DNA of 11,124 nt from Ruminococcus sp. CAG:403 (GCA_000437255.1 FR899103.1:66627-77750), one strand, 5' to 3'; positions 1 to 6,544 are shown, counted from the stretch's first letter. Notes: generated by a model from the letters alone, not told the origin. Program-made: numbers and translations.

Positions 1-1284
1 GAGGAATGTCCCCCGGAAGTTGTGGAAAAGCTGTCCCGCTTTTATGACAAAGAAGAGATTTTGAGTTGCTATGCAGAAGTCTTGGAAGCTTATCGGGAAA
101 AGATTCTGTTTTCCGAAGATGACTATGAAAAGTATGCCAATTATGCGGTCGCTTCTCCGGTAAAGGCCATGTGTCTGTTGATTGCCATGGACTGTAATTT
201 GCGCTGTGAGTACTGCTTTGCTTCAACAGGAGATTACGGTGCAGGCAGAAAGCTGATGACCGTAGAAACTGGAAAGAAGGCAATTGATTTCCTGTTGGAA
301 AAGTCCGGAAACCGGGAAAACCTGGAAGTAGACTTCTTTGGCGGAGAACCGCTGATGAATTTTGAAGCGGTTAAGCAGATTGTAGACTATGCTCGCAGCA
401 AGGAACAGGAATACCATAAGAACTTCCGCTTTACCATTACCACAAACGGCATGCTGCTGAATCAGGATAACATCGATTATATCAACCGGGAAATGTCCAA
501 TGTGGTATTGTCCATTGACGGCAGAAAAGAAGTCAATGACCGTACCAGAAAGCGGGTAGACGGCAAGGGCAGTTACGATCGTATTGTACCAAAGTATCAG
601 GAACTGGTGCAGCAGCGTGGGGACAAGGAATATTATGTGCGCGGTACCTATACCAAATACAATCTGGACTTTACCAATGATGTATTCAGCTTGCTGGATG
701 CAGGGTTCGACCAGATCTCGGTAGAACCGGTTATGGCAGATCCTAGCCAGCCGTATGCGCTGACTGAAAAGGACTTGCCGGTGATTTTCCGGGAATACGA
801 ACGCCTGATGGAACAAATTTTGGAATATGAAAAAACAGGCAAGAAGTTTAACTTCTTCCACTTTATGCTGGATCTGGATCAGGGGCCATGTGCCATTAAG
901 CGGCTGCGTGGCTGTGGCTGCGGCAATGAATATGTTGCGATTACACCGGACGGAGATATTTATCCCTGTCATCAGTTTGTCGGCATCGAAGAATATAAGA
1001 TGGGCAATCTGGATCAGAAGCAATTTAACTTGGAAATGAAGGCAGACTTTGCCCGGACGCATATTTACAGCAAGCCGGACTGCAAGGAATGTTGGGCACG
1101 CTTTTATTGCAGCGGAGGCTGCAACGCCAACAACTATCAGTATGCCGGAGATGTGCATAAGGCACATAAACTCTCCTGCGAGATTGAGAAAAAGCGCCTG
1201 GAATGTGCCATTGTACTGAAAGCCATTCGCATGGAACAGGCACAGGCAAAAGCCGAGGCAGAAGCTGCGGAACAGGCAGAATAA
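1..1284 (+). CDS. scfB: SCIFF peptide thioether-forming radical SAM maturase, 5' partial
   Basis: Radical SAM/SPASM enzyme that installs a cysteine-derived thioether cross-link in the short SCIFF peptide. The frame is open to the first base, so the true start lies left of the window; a GTG at 22 is internal. Known ScfB/CteB proteins are about 450 residues, so roughly 30-50 N-terminal residues are missing. The [4Fe-4S]-SAM motif CNLRCEYC is at bases 193-216, followed by the SAM-binding FFGGEP segment near 334-351. The C-terminal SPASM region has the Cys-rich run RGCGCGNE, then ITPDGDIYPCHQFVG, CKECWARFYCSGGCN and a last Cys near 1177, as expected for two auxiliary clusters. The protein ends in an Ala/Glu/Gln-rich tail. 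The precursor gene scfA usually lies just upstream of scfB, here outside the window. The family call is from motif recognition and I consider it firm. Confidence 0.93.
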   Translation, partial: EECPPEVVEKLSRFYDKEEILSCYAEVLEAYREKILFSEDDYEKYANYAVASPVKAMCLLIAMDCNLRCEYCFASTGDYGAGRKLMTVETGKKAIDFLLEKSGNRENLEVDFFGGEPLMNFEAVKQIVDYARSKEQEYHKNFRFTITTNGMLLNQDNIDYINREMSNVVLSIDGRKEVNDRTRKRVDGKGSYDRIVPKYQELVQQRGDKEYYVRGTYTKYNLDFTNDVFSLLDAGFDQISVEPVMADPSQPYALTEKDLPVIFREYERLMEQILEYEKTGKKFNFFHFMLDLDQGPCAIKRLRGCGCGNEYVAITPDGDIYPCHQFVGIEEYKMGNLDQKQFNLEMKADFARTHIYSKPDCKECWARFYCSGGCNANNYQYAGDVHKAHKLSCEIEKKRLECAIVLKAIRMEQAQAKAEAEAAEQAE

Positions 1285-1302
1285 AACCAAACAAAGTCAA
1301 AT

Positions 1303-1344
1303 AAAAAGCAGATTCCAATCTTTGAAAATTGGAATCTGCTTTTT
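1303..1344. terminator. Bidirectional rho-independent terminator
   Basis: A perfect 17-bp inverted repeat (arms 1303-1319 and 1328-1344) surrounds an 8-nt loop. The core is GCAGATTCCAAT, flanked by five A on the left and five or more T on the right, so each strand yields a stem followed by a U-tract. It sits 18 nt after the scfB stop codon and 17 nt after the gamma-subunit stop codon on the other strand. It therefore ends both convergent transcripts. Confidence 0.93.
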
Positions 1345-1361
1345 TGTTGCTGAAAATGGGA

Positions 1362-1895
1362 TTACTTGCTTTCGGCACCAATCTGAATGGCTTTCATATT
1401 GGCTTCAATCAGATGCGCACGTTTTGGTGGAATGCACTTTTCCATTGCCTTTTGTACGGTCTCCATGGAGAAGAGTCCCGTATCTGCCAGCATTTTGCCC
1501 AGCAGAACCATATTGGCAGCGCCGTTTAAACCTGCCTGCGTTGCCAGGTCAGTTGCAGGCAGTGCAACTGCTGTGATATCTGTTCGCTCACAGGTTTCGT
1601 CTACGACGGAGTTATCCAGGTAGACACTGCCGCCAGGCTGTACAGCATCAATAAACTTTACAAAGGACGGGCCATTCATGGCAATTAAGTAATTCGGTGT
1701 AGTAACCAGCGGAGAGCCGATCAGTTCATCGGAAATACAGACGGAACAGTTTGCCGTACCGCCACGCATTTCAGGGCCATAGGACGGCAGCCAGGAAACT
1801 TCCTTTCCATCCATCAGACCGCAGTATGCCAGAATCTTGCCGGCAAACAGAATTCCCTGTCCGCCGAATCCGGCTAAAATAATTTCTGTTGTCAT
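1362..1895 (-). CDS. 2-oxoacid:ferredoxin oxidoreductase, gamma subunit (Kor/Vor type)
   Basis: Predicted 177-residue gamma subunit of a thiamine-pyrophosphate 2-oxoacid:ferredoxin oxidoreductase, the domain that completes the CoA-dependent oxidative decarboxylase. The N-terminus MTTEIILAGFGGQG carries the glycine-rich GFGGQG motif of this family at residues 9-14. A phrase of the type SYGPEMRGG, typical of KorC/VorC/PorG gamma chains, follows. The open frame extends 10 codons further upstream, but the ATG at 1895 is the family-like start. It follows the beta-subunit TAA by one base, with a GAGGAGG ribosome site inside the end of the beta gene (about 12 nt spacing, slightly long). It is the last gene of the operon, and transcription then meets the terminator at 1303-1344. 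Substrate (2-oxoglutarate or branched-chain 2-oxoacids) cannot be decided from sequence reading alone. Confidence 0.9.
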   Translation of the reverse strand: MTTEIILAGFGGQGILFAGKILAYCGLMDGKEVSWLPSYGPEMRGGTANCSVCISDELIGSPLVTTPNYLIAMNGPSFVKFIDAVQPGGSVYLDNSVVDETCERTDITAVALPATDLATQAGLNGAANMVLLGKMLADTGLFSMETVQKAMEKCIPPKRAHLIEANMKAIQIGAESK

Positions 1896-1896
1896 A

Positions 1897-2652
1897 TTAC
1901 TTTGCCGCCTCCTCTGCTGTGACATCCTTATAAACGCCGAGCGGATAATATGGAATCATCTTATCCTTTACAAACTGCATGGATTCTGCCGGAGAAAGTC
2001 CCCAGTTGGTGGGGCAGGTAGAGAGCACTTCGATGATGGAAAGACCACGCTTTGCCTTTTCATTTTCGAACGCCTTGCGGATGGCTTTTTTTGCCTCCCG
2101 GATATGCGGAACAGAGTCAATGGCAACACGCTGTGCCAGTGCTGTACCGCTGAGGGTTGCCATCATCTCGCAGATGCGGATGGGGTAACCAGCAGTTTCT
2201 GTATTCCGGCCGAATGGAGTTGTTTGGGTAACCTGTCCCGGCAGGGTAGTCGGTGCCATCTGACCGCCGGTCATGCCATACGTGGTGTTGTTGATAAAGA
2301 TTACTACGATATTTTCGCCTCTGGTTCCAACGTGAACCGTTTCAGCGGTACCGATTGCAGCCAGGTCACCGTCTCCCTGATAGGAGAAAACAAACTTGTC
2401 CGGGTTGGTACGTTTTACGCCGGTTGCAACAGCCGGTGCACGGCCATGCGGTGCTTCGATGACATCGCATCCAAAATAGTTATAGGACATAACCGAGCAG
2501 CCAACCGGAACTACGCCGATGGTATCTCCTTCAATGCCCATTTCGTCCATTACTTCACAAACCAGACGGTGCACAATGCCGTGTCCGCAGCCCGGGCAAA
2601 AGTGCGTCGGTACGTCCAACAGTGCATGGGGTCTTTGAAAAACTGCTGCCAT
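1897..2652 (-). CDS. 2-oxoacid:ferredoxin oxidoreductase, beta subunit (TPP-binding)
   Basis: 251-residue catalytic beta subunit that binds thiamine pyrophosphate-Mg. The TPP motif starts with GDGD at residues 93-96 and ends with NN at 121-122. CPGCGHG at 19-25 supplies two cysteines (C19, C22) of the proximal [4Fe-4S] cluster; C52 and C213 are plausible further ligands by analogy with pyruvate and oxoglutarate oxidoreductases. IEAPHGRAPAVATGVKR is typical of KorB/VorA chains. The start ATG at 2652 overlaps the alpha stop as TAATG and has GGGAGGAG 7 nt upstream; an in-frame extension to 2754 only shadows the alpha gene and was discarded. Translational coupling with alpha is likely, giving equal subunit amounts. 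Kor versus Vor specificity is unresolved. Confidence 0.93.
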   Translation of the reverse strand: MAAVFQRPHALLDVPTHFCPGCGHGIVHRLVCEVMDEMGIEGDTIGVVPVGCSVMSYNYFGCDVIEAPHGRAPAVATGVKRTNPDKFVFSYQGDGDLAAIGTAETVHVGTRGENIVVIFINNTTYGMTGGQMAPTTLPGQVTQTTPFGRNTETAGYPIRICEMMATLSGTALAQRVAIDSVPHIREAKKAIRKAFENEKAKRGLSIIEVLSTCPTNWGLSPAESMQFVKDKMIPYYPLGVYKDVTAEEAAK

Positions 2653-3713
2653 TATGCTTCTCCTCCCATTAACTTTTTGATTTCTGCCAATACTTCTGCC
2701 GGAGTCGGGATGACACCGCCGGTTCTGCCAAAGAAAGCAACCGGACGAGAGCAATTGATTGCCAGACGAACATCGTCAATCATCTGTCCCATGGACATTT
2801 CCACGCAGAGCAGCTGGCTGGCGTGGGCAATGGCCTGATTCAGTTCCTTCTTCGGGAACGGCCACAGCGTCTTCGGACGGAACAGACCAACCTTCAAACC
2901 TTGTTTCCGAGCTGTCATAACTGCGGATTTTGCAACACGGGCAGAAGCGCCATATGCAGTAACCACCAGCTCTGCATCGTCACATTGATACAGTTCAGCA
3001 TCGGTTTCGTGTTCTTCAATGATGGCATAGCGCTCGAACCGTTCCTTGACGTTCTTTTCCAGCAGCGGAGCATCTAAGTACAGAGAGTTGATGATGTGAT
3101 GCGGACGCTTATTGCCGTGTCCGCAGGCAGCCCAGTCGGACTTGTCCGGAAGGGTTTCTCTTGCCGGCGGGAAGGTAACCGGTTCCATCATCTGGCCGAG
3201 CAGACCGTCTGCCAGGATCATAGCTGGAATGCGGTATTCATCGGCCTTGTCAAATGCCTTCATGACAGTATCTACCATTTCCTGAACGGAACAGGGTGCG
3301 AATACCAGAATATGGAAGTCGCCGTGTCCCATTGCATGGGTTGCCTGATAGTAGTCGGACTGTGCCGGTTGAATGGAACCCAGTCCAGGGCCGCCGCGCT
3401 GTACGTTGATGATAACAGCCGGCAGATCAGAGCCAGCCATATAGGAAATACCCTCTGCCTTCAGAGAAACTCCAGGAGAGGAAGAGGAGGTCATTGCACG
3501 CACGCCAGTGGAGGCTGCGCCCAGTACCATGTTTACAGCGGCGATTTCTGATTCTGCCTGTAAAAAGACACCGCCGGCTTTTTCCATCCGTTTTGCCATG
3601 TAAGCAGCAAGTTCGGTCTGCGGTGTAATGGGGTATCCAAAGAAGCATTTACAGCCTGCACGGATTGCCGCTTCTGCCAATGCTTCGTTGCCTTTCATAA
3701 GACTTCTTTCCAC
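2652..3713 (-). CDS. 2-oxoacid:ferredoxin oxidoreductase, alpha subunit (annotated VorB/KorA in relatives)
   Basis: 353-residue alpha subunit, of usual length for separate Kor/Vor alpha chains. Visible motifs are GYPITPQTE (residues 26-34), TSSSSPGVSL (75-84), NVQRGGPGLG (103-112) and the following QSDYYQATH, all typical of the pyrimidine-binding domain that completes the TPP site. The C-terminal half matches the transketolase-C-like domain (VVTAYGASARVAKSA, LRPKTLWPFP-like). I chose a GTG start at 3713 (MERSLMKGNEA). Relatives begin a few residues before MKGNEA, and AGAAGG lies 8 nt upstream. Alternatives are TTG at 3740, which would overlap the ferredoxin gene, and ATG at 3698, which would shorten the N-terminus by five residues. 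It lies 16 nt after the ferredoxin subunit stop and overlaps beta by one base. Confidence 0.92.
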   Translation of the reverse strand: MERSLMKGNEALAEAAIRAGCKCFFGYPITPQTELAAYMAKRMEKAGGVFLQAESEIAAVNMVLGAASTGVRAMTSSSSPGVSLKAEGISYMAGSDLPAVIINVQRGGPGLGSIQPAQSDYYQATHAMGHGDFHILVFAPCSVQEMVDTVMKAFDKADEYRIPAMILADGLLGQMMEPVTFPPARETLPDKSDWAACGHGNKRPHHIINSLYLDAPLLEKNVKERFERYAIIEEHETDAELYQCDDAELVVTAYGASARVAKSAVMTARKQGLKVGLFRPKTLWPFPKKELNQAIAHASQLLCVEMSMGQMIDDVRLAINCSRPVAFFGRTGGVIPTPAEVLAEIKKLMGGEA

Positions 3714-3729
3714 GGTTTGAACCTTCTTT

Positions 3730-3936
3730 CTATTTTTCAACTAATATTGCACAATCCGGGCATATCATAGCGCACATTGCACAGCTGATGCATGCGTTCT
3801 GATCGGTGCAGATTGCAGTAAAATAACCCTTTGCGTTTCGTTTTTCTTTTTGCAGTGCGACAATCTGTTTGGGACAGACCGTGGTACAAAGACCGCATCC
3901 CTTGCAGCGTTCAAAAATAACCTGCATTTTTTCCAT
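3730..3936 (-). CDS. 2-oxoacid:ferredoxin oxidoreductase, delta subunit (2[4Fe-4S] ferredoxin)
   Basis: 68-residue ferredoxin-like subunit that carries electrons from the TPP site to free ferredoxin. The first cluster ligands are C11, C14, C17 and C21-Pro; the second are C49, C52, C55 and C59-Pro, with additional cysteines at C43 and C62. The fold is the classical duplicated CxxCxxCxxxCP pattern with a longer linker (residues 22-48), as in KorD/VorD chains. The start at 3936 has AGGAGGG with 7 nt spacing. A second possible ATG three codons in gives MQVIFERC, also a familiar N-terminus. It opens the delta-alpha-beta-gamma gene order and follows the ATPase gene by 49 nt, with no terminator between them. 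Confidence 0.94.
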   Translation of the reverse strand: MEKMQVIFERCKGCGLCTTVCPKQIVALQKEKRNAKGYFTAICTDQNACISCAMCAMICPDCAILVEK

Positions 3937-3985
3937 ATCATTTCCCTCCTTCCAATGACAGCGATTTTCCGATGTGGACAGCTGC

Positions 3986-4648
3986 TTACTCTGGATCCTG
4001 ATCCCAGATGGCTTTCACATAAACGGAAACCGGAAGACCGTTTGGAACCTGAACGGTCAAATGCTCTGGATAAGTGGTGTAAACCAGTGGTATGCCGGCA
4101 GCAGCAGCGATTTGCTCGCCGTACGGAACCGATTGTTCAATCAATTTTGCAGTTGTTTCCCGTCCCAGGTTGGAATTGTTGACAATTCCAGTATGCCGCA
4201 TCCGGGAAACGGCTTCAATTTCCTGCATCAGTTCCAATGCTTCCTGCGGCTGTTCCGTTAGATAGCGGTAGCGGTTGACCACATACAGCATGTCCATATC
4301 TGCCTGATAAGCCGAAAGGGCATCTGCATAGCGTCCCAGACCGATTGCACCGGCATCATCGCCGCCTACATCAATGATCAGATAGCCTGGTTCATATGCC
4401 ATTCGTTCAACATCAAAAGAAATGGCTGGAATATCCAGACTGGTGTTGGCATACATAGAGGCTGCAAGTGTGATGCCATTTTTTTCGAACAGATCTTGAA
4501 AATCTGCTGTTCGGAAGTATGGATTCACGATATCAAAATCAACAATGGTGACCTTTTCCTGCTGCTTTGCCAGTTGCATGGCAAGGTTCACGGAGAGGTT
4601 CGTTTTCCCGGATCCGTAGTGACCGGTAATAATTGTAATTTTTTTCAT
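3986..4648 (-). CDS. ParA/MinD-like (SIMIBI) P-loop ATPase linked to the oxidoreductase operon, function unknown
   Basis: 220-residue soluble nucleotide-binding protein. The P-loop GHYGSGKT is at residues 9-16, the switch-I-like VDFDIVNPYFRT at 36-47 and a Walker-B-type LIIDVGGDDAG at 90-100. Unlike true ParA/MinD proteins, the deviant Walker lysine (KGGxGKT) is replaced by His10, so I would not predict a partitioning role. Genomes often label such proteins CobQ/CobB/MinD/ParA domain protein or cobyrinate synthase-like; the amidotransferase half of CobB/CobQ is absent here. The start at 4648 is fixed by AAAGGAG 5 nt upstream; the longer frame to 4750 lies in the leader. It is the first gene of the operon encoding the ferredoxin, alpha, beta and gamma subunits. 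I recall similar proteins beside Kor/Vor genes in other Clostridia. A role in cluster loading or assembly is only inference. Confidence 0.82.
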   Translation of the reverse strand: MKKITIITGHYGSGKTNLSVNLAMQLAKQQEKVTIVDFDIVNPYFRTADFQDLFEKNGITLAASMYANTSLDIPAISFDVERMAYEPGYLIIDVGGDDAGAIGLGRYADALSAYQADMDMLYVVNRYRYLTEQPQEALELMQEIEAVSRMRHTGIVNNSNLGRETTAKLIEQSVPYGEQIAAAAGIPLVYTTYPEHLTVQVPNGLPVSVYVKAIWDQDPE

Positions 4649-4765
4649 AGCAACTCCTTTTGCGCACTTGTTTTTCTGACTTTTGTGCCATGCTGTTAGC
4701 TGCACAAGCATTCGATTCAAGCCGATTGAATCGGATTGCGCCAGTCTCACTGTATGCGTGGTGCA
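4649..4765 (-). promoter_or_regulatory. Structured 5' leader of the ATPase-oxidoreductase operon
   Basis: About 117 nt of predicted untranslated RNA lie between the promoter and the ATPase start codon. It holds a perfect 8-bp inverted repeat, CGATTCAA/TTGAATCG (4713-4720 and 4726-4733, loop 5 nt). A second, TTGTGC/GCACAA (4683-4688 and 4702-4707), has a 13-nt spacer. The AAAGGAG ribosome site is at the downstream end. I do not recognise a known riboswitch, T-box or attenuator, and no U-tract follows either stem, so these may be protein operators or RNA folds of unknown effect. Confidence 0.5.
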
Positions 4766-4771
4766 TCTTTT

Positions 4772-4800
4772 ATTATACCACAGGATTCTCGGAAATGCAA
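4772..4800 (-). promoter_or_regulatory. Sigma-A promoter for the ATPase-oxidoreductase operon
   Basis: On the minus strand, TTGCAT (4800-4795) and a consensus TATAAT (4777-4772) are separated by exactly 17 nt. A start site near 4765 would give the leader described above. The -35 begins 20 nt beyond the stop codon of the oxidoreductase gene upstream, and no terminator separates them, so some read-through from that gene is possible. Confidence 0.85.
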
Positions 4801-4820
4801 CAAAAAAGAATTGGATTTTT

Positions 4821-5795
4821 CTACAGTTCCTCCGGGTAATACATGCCCCAGTCCTGTCGAATTTTTGTCATGAGTGCCATGACATCTTTTGTATAATGGA
4901 GATACATATTGTCCGCTTCGCCGGAGACTGCACGTTCCATGTCTTCCACTTCGTAGCGCAGGGCTTCCTTGGTATCGCCGGCGGTGATGGTTTCCTGATG
5001 TCCGTCTGCGTTGTAGGTAATGACTGCCGCTTCTCCACGTGGATAGTTGAAGAGCTCTACATAGCCTTTCTCAAAGGAAATGGTGCCGCGTTTCGGCTGT
5101 TTGGCATGCAGGGAAAGCAGCACCGTTGCCAGTTCTTCCTCCGCATTTTTCAGCAGAATGCCAGCGCTTTCATCGACACCGGTTGGTGCATACTTTACCT
5201 GAGACAGCACTTCTGTCGGCTGAGAGGAGAAGAACCACCGTACAAAGGATAGGGCATAGACCCCAATGTCCAGCATGGCACCGCCGGCAAGTTCCCGGCT
5301 GAAAAAGCGGTTGGACATATCATATACCTTGTCGCTGCCAAAGTTCATCTGCACCAGACGAAGTTTCCCCAGGGTGCCGGCATCCATGATTTCCCGAAGT
5401 TTTCGATAGATGGGCATATGATAAATGGTCATGGCTTCTGCCAGTACCACATGGTGCTGTTCTGCAAGGGCAATCGCTTCCTCCAGTTCCGCACTGTTTA
5501 GCGTAATGGATTTCTCACAGAGGACATGTTTTCCGGCAGCAAGTGCCTGCCGAAGAAAGCGAATGTGCGTATTATGCGGGGTAGAAATATAGATAATCTC
5601 TACATTGGGATCGGTAAATACCTCTTCGATTTGATCGTATACGTTTGGAATGCCATACTGTGCAGCAAATGCCACTGCTTTGTCATGGGTGCGATTTGCC
5701 ACTGCATACAGTGTTTGACCGCGTTCTGTCATGGCTTGTGCCAGTTCATGGGCAATGACCCCACAGCCCAGTGTTGCCCAGCGATATGGTTTCAT
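4821..5795 (-). CDS. Gfo/Idh/MocA-family NAD(P)-dependent oxidoreductase
   Basis: 324-residue dehydrogenase of the glucose-fructose/inositol dehydrogenase superfamily, usual length. The N-terminal Rossmann fold starts ATLGCGVIAHELAQAM, with GCGVIA at residues 10-15. The cofactor segment STPHNTH is at 71-77. The cofactor and active-site motif usually written EKP reads CEKSITLN (E94, K95, S96). The C-terminal domain has GGAMLDIGVYALSF, typical of the dihydrodiol-dehydrogenase-like branch. The substrate, probably a sugar or polyol derivative, cannot be named. The start at 5795 gives MKPYRWATLG, with AAGAGGG 7 nt upstream; the in-frame extension to 5876 runs through the promoter and was rejected. 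It appears monocistronic and no transporter or sugar gene adjoins it. Confidence 0.88.
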   Translation of the reverse strand: MKPYRWATLGCGVIAHELAQAMTERGQTLYAVANRTHDKAVAFAAQYGIPNVYDQIEEVFTDPNVEIIYISTPHNTHIRFLRQALAAGKHVLCEKSITLNSAELEEAIALAEQHHVVLAEAMTIYHMPIYRKLREIMDAGTLGKLRLVQMNFGSDKVYDMSNRFFSRELAGGAMLDIGVYALSFVRWFFSSQPTEVLSQVKYAPTGVDESAGILLKNAEEELATVLLSLHAKQPKRGTISFEKGYVELFNYPRGEAAVITYNADGHQETITAGDTKEALRYEVEDMERAVSGEADNMYLHYTKDVMALMTKIRQDWGMYYPEEL

Positions 5796-5847
5796 AAGAA
5801 GTCCCTCTTTTCTAGAATCAATCACAGGGCATGCGCCCAGCATCTTC

Positions 5848-5876
5848 ATTATACCCAATGTTGCAGCAGATGTCAA
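5848..5876 (-). promoter_or_regulatory. Consensus sigma-A promoter for the Gfo/Idh/MocA gene
   Basis: The minus strand reads TTGACA (5876-5871), 17 nt, then TATAAT (5853-5848): both hexamers and the spacing match the consensus exactly. Start of transcription is expected near 5841, giving a leader of about 46 nt. The leader includes GGGC/GCCC arms around 5827-5838, which could be a small stem or an operator half-site. Confidence 0.92.
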
Positions 5877-5912
5877 ATTCGAAAGGATTCGCTGTCTTTT
5901 CGGGAAAAAGAG

Positions 5913-5941
5913 TTGACACCCTTCTCCTTTTCTGCTAAGAT
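5913..5941 (+). promoter_or_regulatory. Sigma-A promoter for the membrane protein gene and possibly ldhA
   Basis: TTGACA (5913-5918), 17 nt, TAAGAT (5936-5941, one mismatch to TATAAT). It is divergent from the promoter at 5848-5876, with the two -35 boxes 36 nt apart. The predicted leader is short, about 24 nt. The interval 5877-5912 contains CTTTT/AAAAG arms around CGGGA (5896-5910), a possible shared operator. Confidence 0.85.
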
Positions 5942-5971
5942 TAGGAATATACCAAGGAAAGAAGGTGGATC

Positions 5972-6517
5972 ATGCGTCCCCGTTCGATTAGCTATCGTGT
6001 TGCCCTGGGTGGAATCATTGCATCGCTTTGCCTGCTGGCAATGTTTCTAACGGGTGTCATTCCTATTTTTTATATTTTGCTGCCGATGATAGCCGGCTTG
6101 CTGCTCAGCATTATGGTGACGGAAACCGGTACACGCTGGGCGCTGCTGACCTATCTTTCAGTCGGTGTGCTGTCTCTTTTTATGACGCCCAATAAGGATG
6201 CGGCAATGATTTTTCTGCTCTTCTTTGGCCACTATCCCATTGTGGTTCCTTTTTTACAAAAAATTCGATTGCCTTTTCTTCGCATTTTGCTGAAACTGCT
6301 TCTTTTTAATGGCTGTATGCTAGCGTATTTTGGCATCATGGTCTATGTGCTGGGCATTCATGATTTGCTGGAACAAATGGGAGAATTTGGGCGCTATGGT
6401 GCATGGATGTTATTGGGAACCGCAAACATGATGTTTCTCTGCTATGATTATACCATGAAGAATAGCACCGTTTTATATGAGCGGTACTTAAAGCCGAAAA
6501 TTTATCCCAAACAATAG
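5972..6517 (+). CDS. Six-helix membrane protein of unknown function
   Basis: 181-residue, strongly hydrophobic protein. I read about six membrane helices (roughly residues 10-28, 31-50, 58-72, 77-95, 105-128 and 143-159), a positively charged N-terminus (MRPRSISYR) and a charged C-terminal tail (KNSTVLYERYLKPKIYPKQ). The opening RVALGGIIASLCLLAMFLTGVIP followed by short loops resembles ECF-transporter S-components and related clostridial membrane proteins. No substrate motif is recognisable, and no ECF T or A components are nearby. The ATG at 5972 is preceded by AAGGTGG (short, 3-4 nt spacing) and an alternative AAGGA further up. It stands first behind a strong promoter and may be cotranscribed with ldhA, 48 nt downstream. 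An S-component-like role is a weak inference. Confidence 0.8.
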   Translation: MRPRSISYRVALGGIIASLCLLAMFLTGVIPIFYILLPMIAGLLLSIMVTETGTRWALLTYLSVGVLSLFMTPNKDAAMIFLLFFGHYPIVVPFLQKIRLPFLRILLKLLLFNGCMLAYFGIMVYVLGIHDLLEQMGEFGRYGAWMLLGTANMMFLCYDYTMKNSTVLYERYLKPKIYPKQ

Positions 6518-6544
6518 GTATGTGCCGATACTTTTTGCGCATAC
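6518..6544. other. Intergenic stem-loop between the membrane protein gene and ldhA
   Basis: GTATGTGC (6518-6525) can pair with GCGCATAC (6537-6544) as 8 bp including one G-U, with an 11-nt loop. It starts directly after the stop codon. No U-tract follows, so I do not call it a terminator. It could be a processing or stability element, or a weak operator in the 48-nt gap. I see no clear separate promoter for ldhA here. Confidence 0.45.

Noticed and set aside
223..1290. Long open frame on the minus strand (355 codons) opposite scfB
   Set aside because: It lies wholly antisense to a gene with unmistakable radical SAM motifs, has no ribosome site, crosses into the region next to the terminator and shows no recognisable domain; it reflects codon composition of scfB.
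1837..2838. Long plus-strand open frame (333 codons) opposite the oxidoreductase beta subunit and parts of its neighbours
   Set aside because: It is antisense to the TPP-binding subunit gene and its flanking genes, with no ribosome site and a Cys/His-rich composition without family motifs.
4683..4707. Possible Rex-type redox operator (TTGTG...CACAA-like arms) in the oxidoreductase leader
   Set aside because: The arms are TTGTGC and GCACAA with 13 nt between, whereas Rex sites have closely spaced TTGTGAA/TTCACAA-like half-sites; the match is too poor.
4539..4766. Small minus-strand frame beginning near the predicted transcription start of the ATPase operon
   Set aside because: No ribosome site, it overlaps the ATPase gene in another frame, and the composition looks random; a leader peptide is not supported.
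5796..5971. Searched for a small gene between the two divergent promoters
   Set aside because: Only shadow frames cross it; the region is explained by two promoters, short leaders and ribosome sites.
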